Source of the DNA: Bilifractor sp002394235
Lineage (GTDB): Bacteria; Bacillota; Clostridia; Lachnospirales; Lachnospiraceae
Direction: 5' to 3'
Assembly (NCBI RefSeq): GCF_052118845.1
Contig: NZ_JBQKGJ010000009.1
Coordinates: 1-64,000, forward strand
Length of the DNA stretch: 64,000 bases
In this document: positions 36,145 through 46,179 of the stretch, in pieces
How the letters are laid out: each line of letters begins with the position of its first letter
How positions within the stretch are numbered: the stretch's first letter is position 1
Notes under the pieces: generated by a model
Database searches by the model: none
What the model was told of the DNA's origin: nothing
What the model saw: only the letters and a program-made list of their open reading frames with translations
Position numbers and translations under genes: made by a program

Positions 36145-37301
36145 TACTGGTCACCTCCCATCATTCTGATAAACTTGTCAAACAGATACGCGGAATCCTG
36201 CGGGCCGGGACACGCCTCAGGATGGAACTGCGTCGTGAAAATGTTCTTGCCCTTGTAGCGAAGGCCCTCATTCGTCCTGTCATTTACATTCACATAAGCC
36301 GGCTCCGCGATCTCTGGATCCACCGTGTCCGTATCGACGACATAGCCGTGGTTCTGCGAGGTAATATAGACCCGCCCGGTTTCCAGATCCTTCACGGGGT
36401 GATTTCCTCCCCTGTGTCCGTATTTCATCTTCTTTGTGTTGAAGCCGGCAGCAAGCGCCATCAGCTGATGACCCATGCAGATCGCGTAGATCGGCACATC
36501 CGACTCGTAAAGCTTCCGGACCTCACGGATCTCATCCGGACAGTCCTTGGGATCTCCGGGACCGTTTGTCAGCATAATTCCGTCCGGATGACCGGCTAGA
36601 ACCTCTTCCGCCTTAGTCCAGGCAGGATACACCGTGACATCACAGCCTCTCTGATTCAGAGAACGGATGATATTGTACTTCACACCGAAATCCATCAGCG
36701 CCACCTTATAGGTGCGTCCGGTGCGTTTTCCGCTTACCGGAGCTTCTGGATCCGCGTCCTTATAGGCAGGACTGGTAATTCCACCGACAACCGTATCCGT
36801 CGCCGGCCAGAACTCCTTTTCTGTACAGGTAACCTCTTCCACCTCATTTCCGGTTCTGTATGCCCGGATCTGCGGAAGAACCTCCTCCGGAACAACATCG
36901 GGATCTGTGGTGATCATTCCATTCATCGTACCGGACTCACGAAGGATCTTCGTCAGAGCACGGGTATCAATGCCTTCGATCCCGGGGACATTGTAGCGCT
37001 TCAGAAATGCCTGAATGGTGTCTTCCTCCCGGAAATTGCTGGGAACCCTTGATAATTCATGAACGATAAATCCGTCCATATAGGGTCTCAGAGACTCCTG
37101 ATCCCGGTAGCAGATCCCGTAATTTCCGATCAGCGGATATGTCATGCAGACAGCCTGTCCCGAGTAAGACGGGTCAGTCAGAACCTCTTCATAACCGGTC
37201 ATAGATGTATTGAAGACGATCTCGCTTATGACAGTCTTTCTGGATCCTATACTTTTCCCTGTAAATACATGCCCATCTTCTAGAATCAAATAAGCTTTCA
37301 T
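36144..37301 (-). CDS. carA: Carbamoyl-phosphate synthase small subunit
   Basis: This 385-aa subunit supplies ammonia to CarB by hydrolysing glutamine. The N-terminal small-chain domain begins KAYLILEDGHVFTGKSIG. The class I amidotransferase domain has catalytic Cys in YAICMGHQLMALA and the His/Glu pair in FHPEACPGP. It overlaps carB by one nucleotide. It is preceded by a partial mosaic repeat (about 37315-37470) rather than a recognisable PyrR or pyrimidine attenuator, so regulation is not evident. Confidence 0.97.
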   Translation of the reverse strand: MKAYLILEDGHVFTGKSIGSRKTVISEIVFNTSMTGYEEVLTDPSYSGQAVCMTYPLIGNYGICYRDQESLRPYMDGFIVHELSRVPSNFREEDTIQAFLKRYNVPGIEGIDTRALTKILRESGTMNGMITTDPDVVPEEVLPQIRAYRTGNEVEEVTCTEKEFWPATDTVVGGITSPAYKDADPEAPVSGKRTGRTYKVALMDFGVKYNIIRSLNQRGCDVTVYPAWTKAEEVLAGHPDGIMLTNGPGDPKDCPDEIREVRKLYESDVPIYAICMGHQLMALAAGFNTKKMKYGHRGGNHPVKDLETGRVYITSQNHGYVVDTDTVDPEIAEPAYVNVNDRTNEGLRYKGKNIFTTQFHPEACPGPQDSAYLFDKFIRMMGGDQ

Positions 37302-37787
37302 TTGCGTGCTCCTTGTTCAATCCGTAGCCTCTACAGTATGTAACGCTCCGCCTGCGGGGCATAAGCCTTTTCCTTACGCGGACAGCCTGCCGCCGATAGC
37401 CGCACTGCGGCCTTTTGCGGCGAGCGCAGCGATACGAGAGATCACCGGCATAACGCCTGTTGTCTCGCTGCATAGTTCTTCTGCCCGATTATAGCACAGG
37501 TTTCCATATCTTTCCTCTTAAAATTGCGAAATTGAGAAATTCATGGACGTCTGACATTCATCTTGACCGGTCGTACCGGACGCATGGTCCCGGACACATG
37601 GTGCCGGACACATGACATTCCTCCAATCTCAAAAAACGAACCGCAGGGATTTCCGCAAAAGAAAAGCCACGGGAACACGAATATGTGCTCCTGTGGCTCT
37701 TCTGTTCATTCTTCTGTGATCAAAGTAACTGGCATCAATTTATGACCGGCCTCATCTTTCATTTCCTGTTTTCGGGCAAAAAGAAAG
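37302..37787. other. Gap between carA and tRNA-Leu
   Basis: No gene is present. The first 170 bp hold a rearranged mosaic-repeat segment with palindromes (for example GCCTGCGGGGC). At about 37571-37614 a 14-bp phrase GGTGCCGGACACAT recurs about three times. The tRNA-Leu terminator hairpin lies at 37657-37699. Confidence 0.55.
37657..37699 (-). terminator. Terminator after tRNA-Leu
   Basis: On the minus strand GCCACAGGAGCAC pairs with GTGTTCCCGTGGC around a short loop. The stem is followed by TTTTCTTTTG. It lies about 90 bp downstream of tRNA-Leu. Confidence 0.75.
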
Positions 37788-37871
37788 TGCAGGAAGCGGG
37801 ACTTGAACCCGCACAGTATTGCTACCACAGGCACCTGAAGCCTGCGCGTCTGCCAATTCCGCCATTCCTGC
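37788..37871 (-). tRNA. tRNA-Leu (anticodon CAG)
   Basis: The 84-nt class II tRNA has acceptor stem GCAGGAA/TTCCTGC. The anticodon arm CAGGC/GCCTG encloses TTCAGGT, giving anticodon CAG. A variable arm follows, and the T arm contains GGTTCAAGTCC. CCA is not encoded. A T-rich terminator hairpin lies downstream. Confidence 0.96.
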
Positions 37872-38082
37872 ATCTGCTGATATTTAATGTCGTGTGCGTT
37901 TTCTGTCGCTCACAACGATGTTTATCTTATCAGACCTTCTTTCGATTGTCAACTGTATTTTAAAATTTTTTTGTAACTGTATTTTAAAATTTTTTTGTAA
38001 CTATTCATTACATCTCGAAAACCGCAGGCACCCGGGATTAGAGTGCTGAATCTTTACCATTTTTATCTTTTTACTTTGTACT

Positions 38083-38784
38083 TTACTGACTGACATTCCG
38101 CTGATCTGACTTCCGCTGATCTGCCTTCCGCATTTTCTTTGTCCTCTTTCTGACTGTCTTCTTTCTGACCGAGTACCCGAAACTTCCCAGCTCTCTCCCG
38201 AGCTCGTAGTATTTTCCGTGGGAGTATGCGGTGAGTCCGGTTTTCTCCAGATGGAAACTGCCTTTTTCATCCATATACCGGCTGTCTGCCTGGATACAGA
38301 CAACTTCAGCGAGGAACATATCATGGGTTCCAAGCTCTAGAACCTGTTTTACCCGGCACTCGATATTGACCGGAGATTCCTCAATGACCGGCGCCTGTAC
38401 CCGGATTCCTCTGCCCGCAGTAAGGTTGCAGGCTTCGAACTTATTCAAATCTCTCCCGGATCTGACGCCGCAGAAATCAGCAGCCCTTACCAGCCGGTCT
38501 GTGGTCAGGTTTACGACAAACTCCCCGTGTTCCTTGAGAAGATGCCAGGAATACCGGCTGCGCCGCACGGATATCGACAGCATCGGAGGGTCGGAACACA
38601 CGGTTCCGGCCCAGGCGACGGTTATAATATTCGGAATTCCAGCCGCATCGTAAGAGGCTATATCTGATTTATCCCGATAATGCCGGTCTGTCTCTCCCAG
38701 CACTTCGCCGGCCACACTGATCATGACAGCAGGCACGGGATACAGAAAATTACCCGGCTTTTCAAATACAATTTTTTCACTCAT
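38083..38784 (-). CDS. Flavin reductase-like (FMN-binding split barrel) protein
   Basis: This 233-aa protein starts with the YPVPAVMISVAG element. It contains IPNIITVAWAGTVCSDPPML and FVVNLTTDRLVRAADFCGV, matching the clostridial flavoredoxin/flavin reductase family that binds FMN. The natural domain seems to end near residue 208; the remaining 25 residues are very basic, with a short DNA-level duplication (RKADQRKSDQR). It lies downstream of galT in the same orientation with a 140-bp gap, so linkage to galactose use is doubtful. Confidence 0.88.
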   Translation of the reverse strand: MSEKIVFEKPGNFLYPVPAVMISVAGEVLGETDRHYRDKSDIASYDAAGIPNIITVAWAGTVCSDPPMLSISVRRSRYSWHLLKEHGEFVVNLTTDRLVRAADFCGVRSGRDLNKFEACNLTAGRGIRVQAPVIEESPVNIECRVKQVLELGTHDMFLAEVVCIQADSRYMDEKGSFHLEKTGLTAYSHGKYYELGRELGSFGYSVRKKTVRKRTKKMRKADQRKSDQRNVSQ

Positions 38785-38925
38785 GACAGATACCTCTTAA
38801 CCTTTACAGATGCCTCTTATCCTGTACCGGATTCTCGAAGGGACGCACCCCAGCCAAAACCCTCCTGGATGAGAACGCGGAAACAGCTTCTCGGATCGTC
38901 TTGGAATCGTCTGTTTCCCGGCCTC

Positions 38926-40464
38926 TTACAGCGCCTGAATAAACCGGTCAAATGCCTCCTGTCCTTCCGTTGTGCGCTTGAATACACCGGCATCTTCCAG
39001 AACAAGCATGAACACCTTTCCAATTTCTTCCTTCAGAATATCGTCGATATTCGTCTCATTGACCGTGCTGTGACGCTTCATGATCTGTTCCGCCCAGTCT
39101 GCATGCTTTGACAGCTCCTCATCTGCGCGGATATTTCTTCCTTCAAGTATTGCTTTCCTGAGATCTGCCATCTCCTTCTTCAATCTTGCGGGAAGCACAG
39201 CGAGACCCATAACCTCGATCAGACCGATATTTTCCTTCTTGATATGATGAAGCTCCGCATGCGGGTGGAAGACGCCGAGCGGGTGCTCCTTTGTGGTGAT
39301 GTTGTTCCGGAGGACCAGATCCAGCTCGTAATCCTCTCCCCGTTTCCTCGCAATCGGCGTGATCGTGTTGTGAGGCGTCCCGTCTGTCTCTGCATAGATA
39401 AAGACTTTTTCATCCGTATATCCTCTCCATGCGGTCAGGATTCTGTCCGCGAGCGCAATGATGCGTTCGGTGTCCGGACCGGAGAGCCGGATACAGGACA
39501 TCGGCCATTTTACAATTCCCGACTGCACATCCTCAAATCCGGCCACGGAAAAGCTTCGTTCTACCGGTGCCTTCGCCATCGCGAATTCATAATGGCCGCC
39601 CTGAAAATGATCATGACTCAGAATGGATCCTCCTACGATCGGGAGATCTGCATTCGAGCCGACAAAGTAGTGTGGGAACATCTTCACAAAATCGAAGAGC
39701 TTGCAGAAGGTCGCATGCTCGATCTTCATCGGAATATGCCGGGAGTTAAACACAATACAGTGTTCATTATAATACACATACGGGGAATACTGGAAGCACC
39801 AGTCCGAATTCTGTATGGTTACCGGAATGACCCTGTGATTTTCTCTGGCGGGATGATCCGGTCTTCCGGCGTATCCCTCGTTCTCCCTGCAGAGCTGGCA
39901 TTTCGGATAACCTGACTGCTTCGCGTTTTTCGCCGCCGCAATCGCCTTCGGATCTTTTTCCGGTTTGGAGAGGTTGATCGTAATATCCAGATCTCCGTAC
40001 TCCGTTGGAACCTTCCACTTCATATCCTTCGCGATACGATATCTGCGAATGTAATCCGTATTTCTGGAAAAATCATAGTACCAGTCTGTCGCCTTGACCG
40101 GTGAATCCTCATACAGCTTCCGGAATCTGCGGATCACTTCAGAAGGTCTCGGCGTCAGGCATCCCATCAGACGGGTATCAAATAGATCACGATAGACGAT
40201 GCTGTCCCCTCCGGTAATTCCCCTCGACACCGCGTCGTCGGTCAGCTCCTTCAGCGTCTCCTCGAGCTCGGTTCCCGCTGCAATCCGCTCCTCATTCAGA
40301 GTAGACGCGTAGGCGATCACCTCTTCCCGGCTGCCCTCATAGCTGTCCCTTTCGAGGTTCATCAGAATCTGATTTACCGTGTAAATGATATCATCCTCTT
40401 CAATCAGACCTGTGTATAATCCATATCCTGCCAGCCGCGTTATTGCATTGTCAACATCACTCAT
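38926..40464 (-). CDS. galT: UDP-glucose--hexose-1-phosphate uridylyltransferase (type II GalT)
   Basis: This 512-aa enzyme is the Firmicutes-type GalT of the Leloir pathway, longer than the approx. 350-aa proteobacterial type. It has DTRLMGCLTPRPSEV and YFVGSNADLPIVGGSILSHDHF, with the active-site His triad region SHDHFQGGHYEF. It exchanges galactose-1-phosphate with UDP-glucose. The start at 40464 has GGAGGA upstream; earlier in-frame codons lack one. galK and galE are not in this window. It follows the GH36 gene after a 220-bp gap. Confidence 0.95.
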   Translation of the reverse strand: MSDVDNAITRLAGYGLYTGLIEEDDIIYTVNQILMNLERDSYEGSREEVIAYASTLNEERIAAGTELEETLKELTDDAVSRGITGGDSIVYRDLFDTRLMGCLTPRPSEVIRRFRKLYEDSPVKATDWYYDFSRNTDYIRRYRIAKDMKWKVPTEYGDLDITINLSKPEKDPKAIAAAKNAKQSGYPKCQLCRENEGYAGRPDHPARENHRVIPVTIQNSDWCFQYSPYVYYNEHCIVFNSRHIPMKIEHATFCKLFDFVKMFPHYFVGSNADLPIVGGSILSHDHFQGGHYEFAMAKAPVERSFSVAGFEDVQSGIVKWPMSCIRLSGPDTERIIALADRILTAWRGYTDEKVFIYAETDGTPHNTITPIARKRGEDYELDLVLRNNITTKEHPLGVFHPHAELHHIKKENIGLIEVMGLAVLPARLKKEMADLRKAILEGRNIRADEELSKHADWAEQIMKRHSTVNETNIDDILKEEIGKVFMLVLEDAGVFKRTTEGQEAFDRFIQAL

Positions 40465-40683
40465 ATCTTCCTCCGTTCTGCAGGCATTTCCTGCTGTTCT
40501 GATCATTCTTCGTATATATACGCATCTGCTGCCCCGGGCAGACCGAATCGCATACTAACCTCGCCATCATTCTTCACATGTATATGCATCTTCTGCCTGA
40601 AACATTGATTCTCGTCTTCCTTCCGGTCACATATATCGACTTTATTCTTAATTGCCACAGATTGTATTTATTTCCGTTTCCGA

Positions 40684-43107
40684 TTATCTGGACGTTTGTT
40701 CCTCTTCCATGAAATACATTCTGGAGTTAAAGTCGGCAAAATATCTTGTATTCTCGTTGTATCCGGTTCCGCAGTAGGCTCCCTGAAGCTTCACACCGGC
40801 CTTCATCAGTACGGCGCCGTTCGTCTCGATCTCCTCCTGCTCACCGGGCATGGTGACAAATCGGGCGATCATGTTCTGAAGAACCGATCCCTGACGCACG
40901 TGCACCGGTGCCGCAGTATTGATCAGATCTCCGAAATCCCGGATATCATGACGTTTCGCGATATTGTAGAAATGATACCGGCTTCCTTCGTTCAGCCCTC
41001 TCGCCCGGTACATCTCAAACGGATGATTAGCCTCTGTCATTTTCTGAAGCATCATGCCGACGCCCCGTTTCCGGTCTGCCGATACGACCGTCCACTCAAC
41101 GATATTGTCAAACCGTCCGCGGTAAAAATCGCCGAACTGAAAGACTTCGCGCCATTCCTTATAAAGCGCGATCTGTTTCCGGATTTCATCCAGTTCCTTC
41201 TTCCCCAGGTCATTCAGGTTGAGCTCATATCCGAGTGTACCGAAGGCGGCGACGTTGAACCTGGTGTCGAGCGGAGTCTCGCGCAGTGTCTGATGATTCG
41301 GACTTGCGGAAACATGTGCAGTCATCACGGAAGCCGGATATCCATAGCTGTAGCCCTGCTGAATTCTCGTCCGCATGACTGGATCCGTGTCGTCGCTCGC
41401 CCAGATCTGCGGGAAGTAACAGAGTGCGCCGAGATCAAACCGGCATCCTCCAGCGGCACATCCCTCGAAGAGAATCTCCGGGAATTTCTCCGTGAGAGCC
41501 TTTGCCAGACGGTAAAATCCGCAGATATACCGGTGAGCGGTTTCTCCCTGACGCTCCGGCGGAAGAGCGGGTGAATAGACGTCAGACATGATGCGGTTCA
41601 TGTCCCACTTCACATAGGATATCTTGCCGGAAGAGAATACCTCGCTCATCTTTGCGATCAGATAATCGACCACCTCCGGATTCGCCAGGTCAAGAACCAT
41701 CTGATTTCTCCCCTCCGAATGCGGTTTTCCCGGTATCTGCATCGCCCAGTCCGGATGTGCCTCGTAGAGCCGGCTCCTGCGGCTGACCATCTCCGGCTCC
41801 ACCCAGATTCCGAACCGAAGCCCGAGCTCCTCCATTTTTTCCGATATCTGCTTCAGGCCTCCCGGAAGCTTGGATCTGTTCACGTCCCAGTCTCCAAGAG
41901 AGCAGTCATCTCCGTTCCTTTCTCCAAACCAGCCGTCATCCATGACAAAAAGCTCGATTCCGACGTCCTTGCCAGCCTTTGCCAGACGAAGCAGACGATT
42001 CTCATTGATCTTGAAGTAGGAAGCCTCCCAGCTGTTCAAAAGGACCGGTCTCGCCCTATGCTTCCAAACTCCGCGGCTGATATGTTCGCGGACAAAATGA
42101 TGCATGGAAAGGCTCATACCTGTGTATCCCTCGTCCGAACAGGTCATCACCGCCTCCGGCGCCTCGAACTCATCTCCCGGTGAGAGGATGAACGAAAAAT
42201 TCTGCGGATTGATTCCCGACACAAACCGGGTCTTTCCAAAGGAGTTTACTTCCGCCGCTTCATAATGATTGCCGCTGTATATCAGATTCAGCCCGTAGCA
42301 CAGTCCCGAAGATTCTGTTGTGTCTTCTCTGTGCAGCATCACAAACGGGTTGCTGCGGTTGGAAGAAGAGCCGGCATTGGAAGAATTTACAATTTTTCCA
42401 GAGACGACCGGAACGTCCGACCGGTACATCTCCCTCGCCCAGGCGCCGTGGAAGGTGCTCATGATATATCCGCTGTCTTCAAAATCAAGCTGCATGCTCA
42501 TCAGACGATTCAGGACCACTGCCTCATCGCTGTCGTTAACGAGCCGGCTCGACCTCGTAATGACATCGCAGTCTTCAAATACATAGTAGTGAAGCTCAAG
42601 ACGCAGATCATATGACGCATCCTTCAGCGTCAGAATCAGATGGGAATAACGCCCGCCGCAGAAATTCTCCGTATACTGCTGTTCCGGTTCCTCACGGCTT
42701 CCGAACAGCGAGCCGGGAAGAGCATGAAATTCCGGTTTTTCGTCGGTAATCCTCGCCTCCTCAAACAGAAAGTCCGAAGTCACGCTTCCGTCGGCATGCG
42801 TGATCTCCAGAAACGGTTCACGGATATCTCCCTTCCCGAGAGAAGACATCTCCAGACGCAGATCCTCCAGGGTGAGATCCATGTGCTCCTGATCGTAGGA
42901 GATCATATTGCCTGCCGGAAATGCCCTTTTCTCTTCCAGACATTTCGCATCCTGCAGCAGCTCCTCATCTGTCTTCTCTGAAAAATCCCCCAGTGAGGGG
43001 CCGTAATACAGATGCTCCAGGTGTCCGCTGGGCAGGGCCTGAAAAACATAAGTTGTCTTTGGTGTTCCGATCATGAATACGTTCTTTATCTTTCTGATCA
43101 TCAGCAT
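40684..43107 (-). CDS. Alpha-galactosidase, GH36 family
   Basis: This 807-aa enzyme has the GH36 layout: N-terminal beta-sandwich, (beta/alpha)8 barrel and C-terminal beta domain. Motifs are FVMDDGWFGERNGDDCSLGD, the nucleophile Asp in KWDMNR, the acid/base region WASDDTDPVMR, and CAAGGCRFDLG. It has no signal peptide, so raffinose-type sugars are probably cleaved inside after import by the upstream permease. Of two nearby ATG codons, the second (43101) has the better spacing to GAGAGG. A promoter and a possible LacI-type operator lie upstream. Confidence 0.95.
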   Translation of the reverse strand: MLMIRKIKNVFMIGTPKTTYVFQALPSGHLEHLYYGPSLGDFSEKTDEELLQDAKCLEEKRAFPAGNMISYDQEHMDLTLEDLRLEMSSLGKGDIREPFLEITHADGSVTSDFLFEEARITDEKPEFHALPGSLFGSREEPEQQYTENFCGGRYSHLILTLKDASYDLRLELHYYVFEDCDVITRSSRLVNDSDEAVVLNRLMSMQLDFEDSGYIMSTFHGAWAREMYRSDVPVVSGKIVNSSNAGSSSNRSNPFVMLHREDTTESSGLCYGLNLIYSGNHYEAAEVNSFGKTRFVSGINPQNFSFILSPGDEFEAPEAVMTCSDEGYTGMSLSMHHFVREHISRGVWKHRARPVLLNSWEASYFKINENRLLRLAKAGKDVGIELFVMDDGWFGERNGDDCSLGDWDVNRSKLPGGLKQISEKMEELGLRFGIWVEPEMVSRRSRLYEAHPDWAMQIPGKPHSEGRNQMVLDLANPEVVDYLIAKMSEVFSSGKISYVKWDMNRIMSDVYSPALPPERQGETAHRYICGFYRLAKALTEKFPEILFEGCAAGGCRFDLGALCYFPQIWASDDTDPVMRTRIQQGYSYGYPASVMTAHVSASPNHQTLRETPLDTRFNVAAFGTLGYELNLNDLGKKELDEIRKQIALYKEWREVFQFGDFYRGRFDNIVEWTVVSADRKRGVGMMLQKMTEANHPFEMYRARGLNEGSRYHFYNIAKRHDIRDFGDLINTAAPVHVRQGSVLQNMIARFVTMPGEQEEIETNGAVLMKAGVKLQGAYCGTGYNENTRYFADFNSRMYFMEEEQTSR

Positions 43108-43161
43108 TTCCTCTCATAAATATACAGACAGATGCAGGGTCTTTTTTCTATATATTATATT

Positions 43162-43190
43162 ATTATCTATGATCACTGCACATCCTTCAA
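43162..43190 (-). promoter_or_regulatory. Candidate promoter of the alpha-galactosidase gene
   Basis: On the minus strand a TTGAAG box (43185-43190) and a GATAAT box (43162-43167) are separated by 17 bp, about 55 bp before the ATG. The fit is moderate. Confidence 0.4.
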
Positions 43191-43200
43191 TGTAATTATG

Positions 43201-43216
43201 TTGCAAAACGATGTAA
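43201..43216. promoter_or_regulatory. Possible LacI-family operator upstream of alpha-galactosidase
   Basis: TTGCAAAACGATGTAA partly matches the general TTGCAAACGTTTGCAA operator style of LacI-family regulators. It sits just upstream of the candidate -35 box. A LacI-family gene lies 5 kb away. The right half-site is poor, so this is tentative. Confidence 0.25.
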
Positions 43217-43257
43217 AAAAAGACCACCGCCGCACATTCTCATCGGTGCCGGCGGCA
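43215..43257 (-). terminator. Terminator after the GPH permease gene
   Basis: On the minus strand CCGCCGGCAC pairs with GTGCGGCGG around a short loop. The stem is followed by GGTC and a run of seven T. It separates the TetR-glycosyltransferase-permease unit from the alpha-galactosidase gene. Confidence 0.85.
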
Positions 43258-43288
43258 GCCTTTTGTTCGTTTTCTGAACAAAACACAG

Positions 43289-44665
43289 CTATCTTGAATT
43301 TTCCTGCTTCTGTTTGCGGAGTGTGCTCATCACCTCTGCCATTTTTTTGTCACTCAGCCTGTAGAAGCCCCGGAACAGCAAAAAGGCAACGACAAGAAGA
43401 AGTGCCGACGGAACCGTCATCCACAGCCGAAGCCCTCCGAGGGTCGCTGCGCTCTGCGCGGCTGCCTCCGTGTCAAGTCCGATCCACTCAATGGCCAGCC
43501 CTGAAATAAATGCCGCAATACCCGATGCCAGCTTCACCGTGAAGGTCTGCATAGAGAAAATTACGGATTCCTCCCGTTTTCCATTTTTCGCCTCACCGTA
43601 GTCTACGGCGTCTGACAGGAAGATGGTCAGCATTACATTCAGCACACCGTAAGATGCATAGACCAGAATGCCCGGAACAAGCAGAACAATCCATGACCCT
43701 TTATAAATCCCGCTGAACGCAAAGGCAAGCAGTATCAGGAAGCCGGCGATCTGAAGCACAATCGTAACGGAAAAGAGTTTCAGTTTTTCCATCTTTCTGC
43801 GGAAAACCGGAACAAGCATCATGAAAATCACCTGTGCGAGAAAACATCCGGCCGTGAATATGCTGTACACATCGGTGTTTCCAAGGTCAAACTGGAAGAA
43901 ATACAGAATCAGATTTCCAACGATATCGAGTGCCAGATAGACCAGAATCACCGCCGCTACGACACAGAGCGCCTGGTCGTTGCGGAAGAGGGATCCAAAC
44001 ATTTCGCCAATCGAAGCAGATTTCATCTCCTCCGGTTTTTTCTCCGGAACATTTTTCACAAATACGATCTCTGATACCAGAAATACCACTGCGATAATGA
44101 GCGCCCAGTAGCGGAAGCCGATCCGGTATCCCGCAAGCGCCGTCGTCCCGGACAGCACCGGCACCACGATCATTGTGAGAACGGTAGGAATCGCGTCACC
44201 GATTCCCGAGCTTGATCTCGCAAGGGAAGAAAGCTGCTCCCTGTCCTTACCCGGCTCTGTGATCGCCGGAATCATGGACCAGAAAGGAATATCCATCAGT
44301 GTGTATGTGACGCCCCAGGCGAGGTAAATCAGCGTCAGCCAGATCTTCATCGAGCCCGGCTTCATGCTGTCCGGCACTGCGAAAAGCGCATAGACGGTCA
44401 GCGCGTTCAGTACTGTTCCGGACAGAATCCAGGGGCGGAAACGACCCCATCTCGTTCTCGTCTTTGCAACCACGATTCCCATGATCGGATCGTTCAGCGC
44501 ATCAAAGATTCTCGCGCCCATCAGAACCGCTCCGATGAACGCGCTGCTGATCCCGAGCACCACATTATAATAATAAAGCAGATAGCTGTTTACCAGCATA
44601 TACACGATATCCTTGCCAAAAGCGCCGAAGCAGAACGCCGCTTTATTTCGTATCGTCAGTTTCAT
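43289..44665 (-). CDS. GPH-family sugar:cation symporter (MelB-like)
   Basis: This permease of about 458 aa has 12 predicted transmembrane segments. GPH-family signatures include ARIFDALNDPIMGIVVAKT and RWGRFRPWILSG near the N-terminus and a mid-protein loop with the KNVPEKKPEE stretch. It probably imports a galactoside with a cation; its position before the alpha-galactosidase supports melibiose- or raffinose-type substrates. The ATG at 44665 has GGGGG upstream; an earlier in-frame TTG would overlap the preceding gene. It is co-oriented with the glycosyltransferase gene, about 20 bp away, and ends with a strong terminator. Confidence 0.92.
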   Translation of the reverse strand: MKLTIRNKAAFCFGAFGKDIVYMLVNSYLLYYYNVVLGISSAFIGAVLMGARIFDALNDPIMGIVVAKTRTRWGRFRPWILSGTVLNALTVYALFAVPDSMKPGSMKIWLTLIYLAWGVTYTLMDIPFWSMIPAITEPGKDREQLSSLARSSSGIGDAIPTVLTMIVVPVLSGTTALAGYRIGFRYWALIIAVVFLVSEIVFVKNVPEKKPEEMKSASIGEMFGSLFRNDQALCVVAAVILVYLALDIVGNLILYFFQFDLGNTDVYSIFTAGCFLAQVIFMMLVPVFRRKMEKLKLFSVTIVLQIAGFLILLAFAFSGIYKGSWIVLLVPGILVYASYGVLNVMLTIFLSDAVDYGEAKNGKREESVIFSMQTFTVKLASGIAAFISGLAIEWIGLDTEAAAQSAATLGGLRLWMTVPSALLLVVAFLLFRGFYRLSDKKMAEVMSTLRKQKQENSR

Positions 44666-44685
44666 TTCAAACCCCCATTTCTTTT

Positions 44686-46164
44686 TCAAATTCCACGCTT
44701 CAGATTCACAGCCGTTCTGACTGCCCGGTAAGCGCCGTCATAGATTCCCGCCTTCTTATTTCCGATAATATTGGTACACATGTCCTTCAGAAGCACATCA
44801 TCGTCCAGGAAAAGATCTGTCATCTGAAGAATATGCGGAAGATCCCGGCATTCGAGTGTTCCGTCTCCGATCTCCGCAGAGTGGATGGCGCCCCATTTTT
44901 CATGTCCCCCGATTCTGCGGATGAACAGCTTCGGCACCGGATAGAAGGAGAGCTCGCTCGGCTTTGTGACCAGAACATCACAGCTTCTCATCAGAAGGTT
45001 GGTACAGTACACCGCCTCAAAAATATTTTCATGCCAGAAAGCGTGGACACCCCCGATCGCATCATCCGAAAGAGCTGTCGACGCAAATTCCTCTGTTTCC
45101 TTCCAGTTGTTGAAATGTTCCTCCGAGACCTGCGCGAGCCCGCTCACTTCCGAACACAGCTCCTCCCATACATTTCGGTAGTCTCCGACATTGATGAAAA
45201 GCGCCGCCTTCTTCTTTCGGATCACCGGAAGCAGGTGCCGGATGATTCCGGCAAAAATCTCCTTCTGGGCGCCCGCCCCTCCGATTGTCAGGAGAAACCG
45301 CATCGGCATGCCGTTTTCCTTTCTGCGGATTCTTGCGGCGCAGTCCTCTTCAATATTCCGTACAAGCTCATCATCCACATAATGTCCGGTGTAGATGAGT
45401 GATTCCGGCGGCATGGGATGGAGCACCCGGTCCCCGTCCATTCCATTCAGAATCCGGTAGCCCTGATATGCCTGATGTGTCTGTATCGTGTGAACGCTGC
45501 CCTCCGCCAGATGAAGCGCCATGGGCCAGTTGTCCGGTATGGCGTTTACCACATATTTCATACCTGCGTGAACCGCTGCCTGTGCCGGCCACACATGTGT
45601 ACCGATCACCGGGATATCCTTCGGAACATTCCGGAACACTGCCGCCATAATCTCAGCGTTTTTCTGATCAGAGGCATTGTAGGAAAGCTTCCGGAAACCC
45701 TCATAGTTCAGCGGCTCCCAGATGACCTTATTGAACAGCCTGCTCTTCTGGGACAGCCTGGAGCCCATGGAATACAGGTCGTTCTGCGCACGGATCACCT
45801 TTGTGCAGGCTGTCTGCGGATACGAATTCAGATCCATCCAGTATGGCTTGTATCCCATCGCATGCGCGCAGGAAGCCATCGCCATAGAAATCCTGTAGTG
45901 TCCGAATCCCATCCGGATATTGCCGACGATGATTCCCTTTCCGGTGTCAAATTCCTCCTCTCCTGCAAGATCGTCCTCCGGCAGACAGATGTCGCTCACG
46001 CCGAGCGACTCACCGATGTAACGATTTTTCCGGATAATGGTACGATAAGACGCATTTGCGTCGTCTCCATACTTTCTGGCGTACCTTTTCCCGGAAGCTT
46101 CCGCTTTCCGATAGTCCCGCTCACGTATCCGGTTTCCAAATATTTCTCTTGATTTGTCTTCCAT
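44686..46164 (-). CDS. Putative GT-B glycosyltransferase (MGDG synthase/MurG-like)
   Basis: This 492-aa soluble protein has a glycine-rich loop IVGNIRMGFGHYRISMAMA (about residues 80-98), like the nucleotide-sugar acceptor loop GxGH of MGDG synthase and MurG. It also has PVIGTHVWPAQAAV, FLLTIGGAGAQKEIF and DVLVTKPSELSFYPVP, the last typical of the donor-binding C-terminal domain. I infer a retaining or inverting GT-B transferase. Donor and acceptor are unknown; galactosyl lipid or wall intermediates are possible given galT nearby. It is 15 bp downstream of tetR and about 20 bp upstream of the GPH permease, so the three form one unit. Confidence 0.65.
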   Translation of the reverse strand: MEDKSREIFGNRIRERDYRKAEASGKRYARKYGDDANASYRTIIRKNRYIGESLGVSDICLPEDDLAGEEEFDTGKGIIVGNIRMGFGHYRISMAMASCAHAMGYKPYWMDLNSYPQTACTKVIRAQNDLYSMGSRLSQKSRLFNKVIWEPLNYEGFRKLSYNASDQKNAEIMAAVFRNVPKDIPVIGTHVWPAQAAVHAGMKYVVNAIPDNWPMALHLAEGSVHTIQTHQAYQGYRILNGMDGDRVLHPMPPESLIYTGHYVDDELVRNIEEDCAARIRRKENGMPMRFLLTIGGAGAQKEIFAGIIRHLLPVIRKKKAALFINVGDYRNVWEELCSEVSGLAQVSEEHFNNWKETEEFASTALSDDAIGGVHAFWHENIFEAVYCTNLLMRSCDVLVTKPSELSFYPVPKLFIRRIGGHEKWGAIHSAEIGDGTLECRDLPHILQMTDLFLDDDVLLKDMCTNIIGNKKAGIYDGAYRAVRTAVNLKRGI

Positions 46165-46179
46165 GACTGCCTCCTCCGA

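Noticed and set aside
37302..37500. Pyrimidine-responsive attenuator before carA
   Set aside because: The leader contains mosaic-repeat material, and no PyrR-binding loop or clear terminator/antiterminator pair was found.
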